A stretch of 64,000 nt of DNA from Saccoglossus kowalevskii (Eukaryota > Hemichordata > Enteropneusta > Harrimaniidae): NCBI RefSeq assembly GCF_000003605.2, contig NW_003115029.1, forward strand, positions 29,111 to 93,110, written 5' to 3'. The notes beneath the pieces are model-generated. The model was not told the DNA's origin. It saw only the letters and a list, made by a program, of their open reading frames with translations, and did not search any database. Of this stretch, positions 38,025 through 48,539 are shown piece by piece. A program made the position numbers and the translations under genes. Every line of letters begins with the position of its first letter. Within the stretch, counting starts at the first letter, position 1.

Positions 38025-38982
38025 CCAACTCGAGTATATTTCAAATTGCGTAAGCAGTAGTGTGGGTAGGTGAAGAGACAAAGTTTAAAGTCAAGCTCAG
38101 TCGGGCATGATTAGTTCTTGCATGGGAGACTGCCTGAGAAAACCAGCTAGGGAATTTTTTTTTTGGTTTCATCACATACATATCAAACATATGAGACAAT
38201 GTTCGTGCATCTTTTTTTCACTGTAATGTCAATTATTTTTAGTAGAAAAACATGGAAATTTAGGCATGTTATCAAGTTCATGAACATTTTTCCAATTTCT
38301 CTGTTATTTTTGGAGATCAAGTTGGTGATGATGTCGGCACATATTGGGGTTTGACCTGTTAACGTACCGTGAAAAGTCGTACAAAGTGAACGCAAAGTTG
38401 TGCAAAGTGATTGGAAAGTTTGTAGATATATTTGTATGCTTGACCTAACTTGTTGGCATATAGAAAATCACAGTTGTAAAGTCAAATAAATGAATAAAAG
38501 CGAGATGTAAACAGCCTATAATAAGTAGAGTATTCACATGAGCTGACTGACCGTAAAAATGATAGAAAACAGCATGCAAAATTGGTAAAAGCGTGCGAAA
38601 CGTTGGCGGAGTTTCATGTATATTTAACTAAGTCATTGGAATGCCAACCCCGCAGTTAAATTTCGAAAACATTAAGTAAAAGTCAAGAAAATGCCAGATA
38701 TATAAGCAGATTATGGCAACTGCAAACCGTAAATCGAAGACAAACTGCTTGCAAGTTTTGAAAAACGATTGCAAAGTTTGTAGATTCGTTTGGGAATGTC
38801 ACATATGATATTATATTGACGGGTTACATAGTCAAAAGTTCGAAAACTTAAAAAAATATTTCGTAAATTGCCGTCAAAGTAGCGTACTATTATTCGCAGC
38901 ATGTAGAGGTCATAGGTCAATTTAAGAAGTTACTCCTACAAACGCTATCAGGTTTAAAACAGTGTCAAACATGAAATAGTCG
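38025..38982. repeat. Satellite copy 41 (type T2)
   Basis: 958 bp. 'gttatcaag' and 'catattgggg' as in copy 40. The TATA-like site is altered to 'cctataataagtag'. 'agaaaatcacag' and 'aatgtcacat' are private. Confidence 0.96.
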
Positions 38983-39938
38983 CCAGATCGAGTATCTTTC
39001 AAATTGCGTAAGCAGTAGTGTGGGTAGGTGAAGAGACAAAGTTTAAAGTCAAGCTCAGTCGGGCCTGGTTAGTTCTTGTATTGGAGACTGCCTGAGAAAA
39101 CCAGTTAGGTTGTTTTTTTTGGTTTCATCACATACATATCAAACATATGAGACAACGTTCGTGCATCTTTTTTTCACTGTAATGTCAATTATTTTTAGTA
39201 GAAAAACATGGAAATTTAGGCATGTTTTCAAGTTCATGAACATTTTTCCAATTTCTCTGTTATTTTTGGAGATCAAGTTGGTGATGATGTCGGCACATAG
39301 TGGGGTTTGACCTGTTAACGTACCGTGAAAAGTCGTACAAAGTGAACGCAAAGTTGTGCAAAGTGATTGGAAAGTTTGTAGATATATTTGTATGCTTGAC
39401 CTAACTTGTTGGCATATAGAAACCCGCAGTTGTAAAGTCAAATAAATGAATAAAAGCGAGATGAAAACAGCCTATATAAGCAGAGTATCACATGAGCTGA
39501 CTGGCCGTAAAAATGATAGAAAACAGCATGCAAAGTTGGTAAAAGTGTTCGAAACGTTGGCGGAGTTACATGTATATTTAACCTAAGTCATTGGAATGCC
39601 AACCCCGCAGTTAAATTTCGAAAACATTAAGTAATTGTCAAGAAAATGCCAGATATATAAGCAGATTATCGCAACTGCAAACCGTAAATCGAAGACAAAC
39701 TGCTTGCAAAGTTTTGAAAAACGATTGCAAAGTTTGTAGATTCGTTTGGGAATGTTACATATGATATTATATTGACGGGTTCCATAGTCAAAAGTTAGAA
39801 AACGTAAAACAATATTTCGTAAATTGCCGTTAAAGTAGCGAACTATTATTCGCAGCATGTAGAGGTCATAGGTCAATTCAAGAAGTTACTCGTACAAACG
39901 CTATCAGGTTTAAAACAGTGTCAAACATGAAATAGTCG
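38983..39938. repeat. Satellite copy 42 (T2 head, T1 tail, hybrid site)
   Basis: 956 bp. Head 'tgtgggtagg', 'gggcctgg', 'cttgtattggag'. The tail is T1, but the diagnostic site reads 'taattgtcaag', a hybrid of T1 'taattgtctgg' and T2 'taaaagtcaag', and 'accgtaaatc' is retained. Confidence 0.97.
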
Positions 39939-40894
39939 CCAACTCGAGTATATTTCAAATTGCGTAACCAGTAGTGTTGGTAGGTGAAGAGACAAAGTTT
40001 AAAGTCAAGCTCAATAGGGCATGGGTAGTTCTTGCATGGGAGACTGCCTGAGAAAACCAGCTAAGGATTTTTTTTTTGTTTCATCACATACATATCAAAC
40101 ACATGAGACAACGTTCGTGCATCTTTTTTTCACTGTAATGTCAATTATTTTTAGTAGAAAAACATGGAAATTTAGGCATGTTTTCAAGTTCATGAACATT
40201 TTTCCAATTTCTCTGTTATTTTTGGAGATCAAGTTGGTGATGATGTCGGCACATAGTGGGGTTTGACCTGTTAACGTACCGTGAAAAGTCGTACAAAGTG
40301 AACGCAAAGTTGTGCAAAGTGATTGGAAAGTTTGTAGATATATTTGTATGCTTGACCTAACTTGTTGGCATATAGAAACCCGCAGTTGTAAAGTCAAATA
40401 AATGAATAAAAGCGAGATGAAAACAGCCTATATAAGCAGAGTATCACATGAGCTGACTGGCCGTAAAAATGATAGAAAACAGCATGCAAAGTTGGTAAAA
40501 GTGTTCGAAACGTTGGCGGAGTTACATGTATATTTAACCTAAGTCATTGGAATGCCAACCCCGCAGTTAAATTTCGAAAACATTAAGTAATTGTCTGGAA
40601 AATGCCAGATATATAAGCAGATTATCGCAACTGCAAACCGCAAATCGAAGACAAACTGCTTGCAAAGTTTTGAAAAACGATTGCAAAGTTTGTAGATTCG
40701 TTTGGGAATGTTACATATGATATTATATTGACGGGTTCCATAGTCAAAAGTTAGAAAACGTAAAACAATATTTCGTAAATTGCCGTTAAAGTAGCGAACT
40801 ATTATTCGCAGCATGTAGAGGTCATAGGTCAATTCAAGAAGTTACTTGTACAAACGCTATCAGGTTTAAAACAGTGTCAAACATGAAATAGTCG
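39939..40894. repeat. Satellite copy 43 (type T1)
   Basis: 956 bp. 'aatagggcatggg' and 'aaacacatgag', as in copy 19. Private 'ctaaggattt' and 'gttacttgtac'. Confidence 0.97.
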
Positions 40895-41022
40895 CCAACT
40901 CGAGTATATTTCAAATTGCGTAACCAGTAGTGTTGGTAGGTGAAGAGACAAAGTTTAAAGTCCAACTCAATCGGCATGGGTAGTTCTTGCATGGGAGACT
41001 GCCTGAGAAAACCAGCTAGGGA

Positions 41023-41031
41023 TTTTTTTTT
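41023..41031. repeat. Poly-T tract of the unit (reference copy 44)
   Basis: Nine T in copy 44. The same position in other copies carries about 6 to 13 T, sometimes interrupted ('ttgttttgg', 'ttttatttgg', 'tttttgttgg'). It is the most length-variable site of the unit. Confidence 0.9.
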
Positions 41032-41141
41032 GTTTCATCACATACATATCAAACATATGAGACAACGTTCGTGCATCTTTTTTTCACTGTAATGTCAATT
41101 ATTTTTAGTAGAAAAACATGGAAATTTAGGCATGTTTTCAA

Positions 41142-41151
41142 GTTCATGAAC
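41142..41151. repeat. 10-bp palindrome GTTCATGAAC (reference copy 44)
   Basis: Perfect inverted repeat present in most units; altered in copies 25 and 66 ('gttcctgaac'), 63 ('gttcataaac') and 67 ('gttcatgaca'). No function is evident. Confidence 0.6.
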
Positions 41152-41257
41152 ATTTTTCCAATTTCTCTGTTATTTTTGGAGATCAAGTTGGTGATGATGT
41201 CGGCACATAGTGGGGTTTGACCTGTTAACGTACCGTGAAAAGTCGTACAAAGTGAAC

Positions 41258-41439
41258 GCAAAGTTGTGCAAAGTGATTGGAAAGTTTGTAGATATATTTG
41301 TATGCTTGACCTAACTTGTTGGCATATAGAAACCCGCAGTTGTAAAGTCAAATAAATGAATAAAAGCGAGATGAAAACAGCCTATATAAGCAGAGTATCA
41401 CATGAGCTGACTGGCCGTAAAAATGATAGAAAACAGCAT
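41258..41439. repeat. Internal module A, 182 bp (reference copy 44)
   Basis: Starts 'gcaaagttgtgcaaagtg' and ends before the next 'gcaaagttgg'. Aligned by eye to module C: 'gcaaagtt', 'gattg.aaagtttgtagat'. Aligned to module B: 'acctaa', 'ttgg.at', 'ccgcagtt' and 'tatataagcaga' at equal offsets. The same module lies at unit offset about 363 in every copy. Confidence 0.75.
41383..41393 (+). promoter_or_regulatory. TATA-like motif in module A (reference copy 44)
   Basis: 'cctatataagcag' fits a eukaryotic TATA-box core. It is kept in most units, with altered forms 'cctataaaagc' (copies 38, 49, 50), 'cctaaatatgc' (52, 59), 'cctataataag' (41), 'cctgtataag' (20) and 'tatatcagc' (26). Whether it drives transcription cannot be seen. 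Confidence 0.35.
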
Positions 41440-41615
41440 GCAAAGTTGGTAAAAGTGTTCGAAACGTTGGCGGAGTTACATGTATATTTAACCTAAGTCA
41501 TTGGAATGCCAACCCCGCAGTTAAATTTCGAAAACATTAAGTAATTGTCTGGAAAATGCCAGATATATAAGCAGATTATCGCAACTGCAAACCGCAAATC
41601 GAAGACAAACTGCTT
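41440..41615. repeat. Internal module B, 176 bp (reference copy 44)
   Basis: Starts 'gcaaagttggtaaaagtg'. Shares with module A 'aacctaag', 'ccccgcagtt', 'tatataagcaga' and a tail in which A 'ccgtaaaaatgatagaaaac' lines up with B 'ccgcaaatcgaagacaaac'. Confidence 0.75.
41564..41574 (+). promoter_or_regulatory. TATA-like motif in module B (reference copy 44)
   Basis: TATATAAGCAG, 181 bp after the module A copy. Its recurrence is explained by module duplication. T3 units have 'tacataagcag', copies 20 and 24 have 'tatagaagcag', and copies 9, 58 and 59 have 'tatatgagcag'. A promoter role is only a possibility. Confidence 0.3.
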
Positions 41616-41795
41616 GCAAAGTTTTGAAAAACGATTGCAAAGTTTGTAGATTCGTTTGGGAATGTTACATATGATATTATATTGACGGGTTCCATAGTCA
41701 AAAGTTAGAAAACGTAAAACAATATTTCGTAAATTGCCGTTAAAGTAGCGAACTATTATTCGCAGCATGTAGAGGTCATAGGTCAATTCAAGACG
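41616..41795. repeat. Internal module C, ~180 bp (reference copy 44)
   Basis: Starts 'gcaaagttttgaaaaacg'. The first 40 bases match module A at most positions. 'ttccatagtcaaaagtt' lines up with 'cccgcagttgtaaag'. The end is not sharply defined because similarity fades; 'taaagtagcgaactatt' may be the decayed counterpart of 'tatataagcagagtat'. Confidence 0.6.
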
Positions 41796-41848
41796 TTACT
41801 CGTACAAACGCTATCAGGTTTAAAACAGTGTCAAACATGAAATAGTCG

Positions 41849-42802
41849 CCAACTCGAGTATATTTCAAATTGCGTAACCAGTAGTGTTGGTAGGTGAAGA
41901 GACAAAGTTTAAAGTCAAGCTCAATCGGCATGGGTAGTTCTTGCATGGGAGACTGCCTGAGAAAACCAGCTAGGGATTTTTTTTTGTTTCATCACATACA
42001 TATCAAACATATGAGACAACGTTCGTGCATCTTTTTTTCACTGTAATGTCAATTATTTTTAGTAGAAAAACATGGAAATTTAGGCATGTTTTCAAGTTCA
42101 TGAACATTTTTCCAATTTCTCTGTTATTTTTGGAGATCAAGTTGGTGATGATGTCGGCACATAGTGGGGTTTGACCTGTTAACGTACCGTGAAAAGTCGT
42201 ACAAAGTGAACGCAAAGTTGTGCAAAGTGATTGGAAAGTTTGTAGATATATTTGTATGCTTGACCTAACTTGTTGGCATATAGAAACCCGCAGTTGTAAA
42301 GTCAAATAAATGAATAAAAGCGAGATGAAAACAGCCTATATAAGCAGAGTATCACATGAGCTGACTGGCCGCAAAAATGATAGAAAACAGCATGCAAAGT
42401 TGGTAAAAGTGTTCGAAACGTTGGCGGAGTTACATGTATATTTAACCTAAGTCATTGGAATGCCAACCCCGCAGTTAAATTTCGAAAACATTAAGTAATT
42501 GTCTGGAAAATGCCAGATATATAAGCAGATTATCGCAACTGCAAACCGCAAATCGAAGACAAACTGCTTGCAAAGTTTTGAAAAACGATTGCAAAGTTTG
42601 TAGATTCGTTTGGGAATGTTACATATGATATTATATTGACGGGTTCCATAGTCAAAAGTTAGAAAACGTAAAACAATATTTCGTAAATTGCCGTTAAAGT
42701 AGCGAACTATTATTCGCAGCATGTAGAGGTCATAGGTCAATTCAAGAAGTTACTCGTACAAACGCTATCAGGTTTAAAACAGTATCAAACATGAAATAGT
42801 CT
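41849..42802. repeat. Satellite copy 45 (type T1)
   Basis: 954 bp. Nearly identical to copy 44; differs at 'gtcaagctc', 'ccgcaaaaatg' and 'cagtatc'. Confidence 0.97.
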
Positions 42803-43759
42803 CCAACTCGAGTATATTTCAAATTGCGTAACCACTAGTGTTGGTAGGTGAAGAGACAAAGTTGAAAGTCAAGCTCTATCGGGCATGGTTAGTTCTTGCA
42901 TGGGAGACTGCCTGAGAAATCCATCTAGGGAAATTTTTTTTGGTTTCATCACATACTTATCAAACATATGAGACAACGTTCGTGCATCTTTTTTTCACTG
43001 TAATGTCAATTATTTTTAGTAGAAAAACATGGAAATTTAGGCATGTTTTCAAGTTCATGAACATTTTTCCAATTTCTCTGTTATTTATGGAGATCAAGTT
43101 GGTGATGATGTCGGCACATAGTGGGGTTTGACCTGTTAACGTACCGTGAAAAGTCGTACAAACGTGAACGCAAAGTTGTGCAAAGTGATTGGAAAGTCTG
43201 TACATATATGTGTATGCTTGTCCTAACTTGTTGGCATATTGAGACCCGCAGTTGTAAAGTCAAATAAATGAATAAAAGCGAGATGAAAACAGCCTATATA
43301 AGCAGAGTATCACATGAGCTGACTGGCCGTAAAATGATAGAAAACAGCATGCAAAGTTGGTAAAAGTGTTCGAAACGTTGGCGGAGTTACATGTATATTT
43401 AACCTAAGTCATTGGAATGCCAACCCCGCAGTTAAATTTCGAAAACATTAAGTAATTGTCTGGAAAATGCCAGATATATAAGCAGATTATCGCAACTGCA
43501 AACCGCAAATCGAAGACAAACTGCTTGCAAAGTTTTGAAAAACGATTGCAAAGTTTGTAGGTTCGTTTGGGAATGTTACATATGATATTATATTGACGGG
43601 TTCCATAGTCAAAAGCTAGGAAACGTAAAACAATATTTCGCAAATTGCCGTTAAAGTAGGGAACTATTATTCGCAGCATGTAGAGGTCATAGGTCAATTC
43701 AAGAAGTTACTCGTACAAACGCTATCAGGTTTAAAACAGTGTCAAACATGAAATAGTCG
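42803..43759. repeat. Satellite copy 46 (type T1, diverged middle)
   Basis: 957 bp. 'tctccaactcgag', 'gctctatcggg', 'ccatctaggg', 'tttatggag', 'caaacgtgaacg', 'tacatatatgtgtatg', 'catattgagaccc'. The tail has 'gtaggttcg', 'agctaggaaacg' and 'gtagggaact'. Confidence 0.96.
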
Positions 43760-44714
43760 CCAACTCGAGTATATTTCAAATTGCGTAACCAGTAGTGTTG
43801 GTAGGTGAAGAGACAAAGTTTAAAGTCAAGCTCAATCGGGCATGGGTAGTTCTTGCATGGGAGACTGCCTGAGAAAACCAGCTAGGGATTTTTTTTTGTT
43901 TCATCACATACATATCAAACATATGAGACAACGTTCGTGCATCTTTTTTTCACTGTAATGTCAATTATTTTTAGTAGAAAAACATGGAAATTTAGGCATG
44001 TTTTCAAGTTCATGAACATTTTTCCAATTTCTCTGTTATTTTTGGAGATCAAGTTGGTGATGATGTCGGCACATAGTGGGGTTTGACCTGTTAACGTACC
44101 GTGAAAAGTCGTACAAAGTGAACGCAAAGTTGTGCAAAGTGATTGGAAAGTTTGTAGATATATTTGTATGCTTGACCTAACTTGTTGGCATATAGAAACC
44201 CGCAGTTGTAAAGTCAAATAAATGAATAAAAGCGAGATGAAAACAGCCTATATAAGCAGAGTATCACATGAGCTGACTGGCCGTAAAAATGATAGAAAAC
44301 AGCATGCAAAGTTGGTAAAAGTGTTCGAAACGTTGGCGGAGTTACATGTATATTTAACCTAAGTCATTGGAATGCCAACCCCGCAGTTAAATTTCGAAAA
44401 CATTAAGTAATTGTCTGGAAAATGCCAGATATATAAGCAGATTATCGCAACTGCAAACCGCAAATCGAAGACAAACTGCTTGCAAAGTTTTGAAAAACGA
44501 TTGCAAAGTTTGTAGGTTCGTTTGGGAATGTTACATATGATATTATATTGACGGGTTCCATAGTCAAAAGTTAGAAAACGTAAAACAATATTTCGTAAAT
44601 TGCCGTTAAAGTAGGGAACTATTATTCGCAGCATGTAGAGGTCATAGGTCAATTCAAGAAGTTACTCGTACAAACGCTATCAGGTTTAAAACAGTGTCAA
44701 ACATGAAATAGTCG
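43760..44714. repeat. Satellite copy 47 (type T1)
   Basis: 955 bp. Clean T1 with 'gtaggttcg' and 'gtagggaact', near-identical to copy 27 and sharing the tail of copies 26 and 46. Confidence 0.97.
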
Positions 44715-45664
44715 CCAACTCGAGTATATTTCAAATTGCGTAACCAGTAGTGTTGGTAGGTGAAGAGACAAAATTTAAAGTCAAGCTCAATAGGGCATGG
44801 GTAGTTCTTGCATGGGAGACTGCCTGAGAAAACCAGCTAGGGATTTTTTTCTTGTTTCATCACATACATATCAAACACATGAGACAACGTTCGTGCATCT
44901 TTTTTTCACTGTAATGTCAATTATTTTTAGTAGAAACACATGGAAATTTAGGCATGTTTCAAGTCATGAACATTTTTCCAATTTCTCTGTTATTTTGGAG
45001 ATCAAGTTGGTGATGATGTCGGCACATAGTGGGGTTTGACTGTTAACGTAGCGTGAAAAGTCGTACAAAGTGAACGCAAAGTTGTGCAAAGTGATTGGAA
45101 AGTTTGTAGATATATTTGTATGCTTGACCTAAATTGTTGGCATATAGAAACCCGCAGTTGTAAAGTCAAATAAATGAATAAAAGCGAGATGAAAACAGCC
45201 TATATAAGCAGAGTATTACATGAGCTGACTGACCGTAAAAATGATAGAAAACAGCATGCAAAATTGGCAAAAGCGTGCGAAACGTTGGCGGAGTTACATG
45301 TATATTTAGCCTAAGTCACTGGAATGACAACCCCGCAGTTAAATTTCGAAAACATTAAGTAAAAGTCAAGAAAATGCCAGATATATAAGCAGATTATGGC
45401 AACTGCAAACCAAATCGAAGACAAACTGCTTGCAAAGTTTTGAAAACCGATAGCAAAGTTTGTAGATTCGTTTGGGAATGTTACATATGATATTATATTG
45501 ACGGGTTCCATAGTCAAAAGTTCGAAAACGTAAAACAATATTTCGTAAATTGCCGTTAAAGTAGCGTACTATTATTCGCATCATGTAGAGGTCATAGGTC
45601 AATTCAAGAAGTTACTCGTACAAACTCTATCAGGTTTAAAACAGTGTCAAACATGAAATAGTCG
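44715..45664. repeat. Satellite copy 48 (T1 head, T2 tail)
   Basis: 950 bp. Head 'aatagggcatggg' and 'aaacacatgag' as in copy 43. It switches to the copy 34 pattern ('agaaacacatgg', 'gtagcgtg', 'aaaccaaatcg', 'aaaccgatagc'). One-base losses at about 44957-45042. Confidence 0.96.
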
Positions 45665-46619
45665 CCAGATCGAGCATATTTCAAATTGCGTAAGCAGTAG
45701 TGTTGGTAGGTGAAGAGATAAAGTTTAAAGTCAAGCTCAATCGGGCATGGTTAGTTCTTGCATGGGAGACTGCCTGAGAAAACCAGCTAGGGAATTTTTT
45801 TGTGGTTTCATCACATACATATCAAACATATTAGACAACGTTCGTGCATCTTTTTTCACTGTAATGTCAATTATTTTTAGTAGAAACACATGGAAATTTA
45901 GGCATGTTTTCAAGTTCATGAACATTTTCCAATTTCTTCTATTATTTTTGAGATCATATTGGTGATGATGTCGGCACATAGTGGGGTTTGACCTGTTAAC
46001 GTACCGTGAAAAGTCGTTCAAAGTGAACGCAAAGTTGTGCAAAGTGATTGGAAAGTTTGTAGATATATTTGTATGCTTGACCTAACTTGTTGGCATATAG
46101 AAACCCGCAGTTGTCAAGTCAAATAAATGAATAAAAGCGAGATGAAAACAGCCTATAAAAGCAGAGTATCACATGAGCTGACTGACCGTAAAAATCATAG
46201 AAAACAGCTTGCTATGTTGGTAAAAGCGTGCGAAACGTTGGCGGAGTTACATGTATATTTAACCTAAGTCATTGGAATGCCAACCCCGCAGTTAAATTTC
46301 GAAAACATTAAGGAAAAGTCAAGAAAATGCCAGATATATAAGCAGATTATGGCAACTGCAAACAGAAAATCGAAGACAAACTGCTTGCAAAGTTTTGAAA
46401 AACGATTGCAAAGTTTGTAGATTCGTTTGGGAATGTTACATATGATATTATATTGACGGGTTACATAGTCAAAAGTTCGAAAACTTAAAAAAATATTTCG
46501 TAAATTGCCGTTAAAGTAGCGTACTATTATTCGCAGCATGTAGAGGTCATAGGTCAATTCAAGAAGTTACTCGTACAAACGCTATCAGGTTTAAAACAGT
46601 GTCAAACATGAAATAGTCG
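45665..46619. repeat. Satellite copy 49 (copy 33 head, copy 50 tail)
   Basis: 955 bp. 'gagataaag', 'catattagac' and 'agaaacacatgg' as in copies 33-35. From 'gatcatattgg' (about 45953) it follows copies 38 and 50: 'cctataaaagc', 'gctatgttgg', 'aacagaaaatc', 'cttaaaaaaat'. Confidence 0.96.
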
Positions 46620-47582
46620 CCAGATCGGGCATATTTCAAATTGCGTAACTAGTAGTGTTGGTAGGTGAAGAGACAAAGTTTAAAGTCAAGCTCAATCGGC
46701 ATGGTTAGTTCTTGCATGGAAGACTGCCTGAGAAAACCAGCTAGGGAATTTTTGTTTTGGTTTCATCACATACATATCAAACATATGAGACAATGTTCGT
46801 GCATCTTTTTTTCACTGTAATGTCAATTATTTTTATATTTAGTAGAAAAACATGAAAATTTAGGCATGTTTTCAAGTTCATGAACATTTTTCCAATTTCT
46901 CTATTATTGTTGGAGATCATATTGGTGATGATGTCGGCACATAGTGGGGTTTGACCTGTTAACGTACCGTGAAAAGTCGTACAAAGTGAACGCAAAGTTG
47001 TGCAAAGTGATTGGAAAGTTTGTAGATATATTTGTATGCTTGACCTAACTTGTTGGCATATAGAAACCCGCAGTTGTAAAGTCAAATAAATGAATAAAAG
47101 CGAGATGAAAACAGCCTATAAAAGCAGAGTATCACATGAGCTGACTGACCGTAAAAATGATAGAAAACAGCATGCTATGTTGGTAAAAGCGTGCGAAACG
47201 TTGGCGGAGTTACATGTATATTTAACCTAAGTCATTGGAATGCCAACCCCGCAGTTAAATTTCGAAAACATTAAGTAAAAGTCAAGAAAATGCCAGATAT
47301 ATAAGCAGATTATGGCAACTGCAAACAGAAAATCGAAGACAAACTGCTTGCAAAGTTTTGAAAAACGATTGCAAAGTTTGTAGATTCGTTTGGGAATGTT
47401 ACATATGATATTATATTGACGGGTTACATAGTCAAAAGTTCGAAAACTTAAAAAAATATTTCGTAAATTGCCGTTAAAGTAACGTACTATTATTCGCAGC
47501 ATGTAGAGGTCATAGGTCAATTCAAGAAGTTACTCGTACAAACGCTATCAGGTTTAAAACAGTGTCAAACATGAAATAGTCG
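46620..47582. repeat. Satellite copy 50 (963 bp, 6-bp insertion)
   Basis: 963 bp. 'gatcgggc', 'catggaagactg', 'ttgttttgg', 'attgttggagatc', 'cctataaaagc', 'aacagaaaatc'. Six extra bases at about 46835-46840 turn 'tttttagtag' into 'tttttatatttagtag'. Confidence 0.96.
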
Positions 47583-48539
47583 CCAGATCGGGCATATTTC
47601 AAATTGCGTAACTAGTAGTGTTGGTAGGTGAAGAGACAAAGTTTAAAGTCAAGCTCAATCGGCATGGTTAGTTCTTGCATGGAAGACTGCCTGAGAAAAC
47701 CAGCTAGGGAATTTTTGTTTTGGTTTCATCACATACATATCAAACATATGAGACAACGTTCGTGCATCTTTTTTTCACTGTAATGTCAATTATTTTTAGT
47801 AGAAAAACATGGAAATGTAGGCTTTTTTTCAAGTTCATGAACATTTTTCCAATTACTCTATTATTTTTGGAGATCAAGTTGGTGATGATGTCGGCACATA
47901 GTGGGGTTTGACCTGTTAACGTACCGTGAAAAGTCGTACAAAGTGAACGCAAAGTTGTGCAAAGTGATTGGAAAGTTTGTAGATATATTTGTATGCTTGA
48001 CCTAACTTGTTGGCATATAGAAACCCGCAGTTGTAAAGTCAAATAAATGAATAAAAGCGAGACGAAAACAGCCTATATAAGCAGAGTATCACATGAGCTG
48101 ACTGACCGCAAAAATGATAGAAAACAGCATGCAAAGTTGGTAAAAGTGTTCGAAACGTTCGCGGAGTTACATGTATATTTAACCTAAGTCATTGGAATGC
48201 CAACCCCGCAGTTAAATTTCGAAAACATTAAGTAATTGTCTGGAAAATGCCAGATATATAAGCAGATTATGGCAACTGCAAACCGTAAATCGAAGACAAA
48301 CTGCTTTCTAGGTTTTGAAAAACGATTGCAAAGTTTGTAGATTCGTTTGGGAATGTTACATATGATATTATATTGACGGGTTACATAGTCAAAAGTTCGA
48401 AAACTTAAAAAAATATTTCGTAAATTGCCGTTAAAGTAGCGTACTATTATTCGCAGCATGTAGAGGTCATAGGTCAATTCAAGAAGTTACTCGTAAAAAC
48501 GCTATCAGGTTTAAAACAGTGTCAAACATGAAATAGTCG
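47583..48539. repeat. Satellite copy 51
   Basis: 957 bp. The head matches copy 50. 'ggctttttttcaag' is shared with copy 52. 'gagacgaaaac', 'gttcgcgg' and 'ctttctaggttttg' are shared with copy 21. Confidence 0.96.

Larger units (their letters stand above)
40895..41848. repeat. Satellite copy 44 (T1, used as reference unit)
   Basis: 954 bp. Clean T1 unit used for the internal landmarks. 'gtccaactcaatcgg' is shared with copy 28. About five differences from copy 45 by eye. Confidence 0.97.

Noticed and set aside
41049-41351. ~100-codon minus-strand open frame present in many units, and its variants of 60-172 codons
   Set aside because: Repeated once per unit, interrupted by indels or stops in many copies, overlapping open frames on the other strand, no recognisable domain. 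Longer versions (13424-13900, 53260-53778) arise from indels that fuse frames.
41651-41668. Possible CENP-B box at 'ttcgtttgggaatgtta'
   Set aside because: Only the first part resembles the box. The required A after four bases and the CGGG core are missing, so it does not satisfy the NTTCGNNNNANNCGGGN pattern.
41493-41786. 97-codon minus-strand open frame recurring in T1 and many other units
   Set aside because: Same reasons: phase fixed by the repeat, indels tolerated, no known family and no gene-like context.
42940-43131. ~63-codon plus-strand open frame starting 'MVSSHTYQTYET', recurring in many units
   Set aside because: It overlaps the minus-strand frame in the same DNA, starts just after the variable poly-T tract and is often shifted. 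Consistent with a chance frame.
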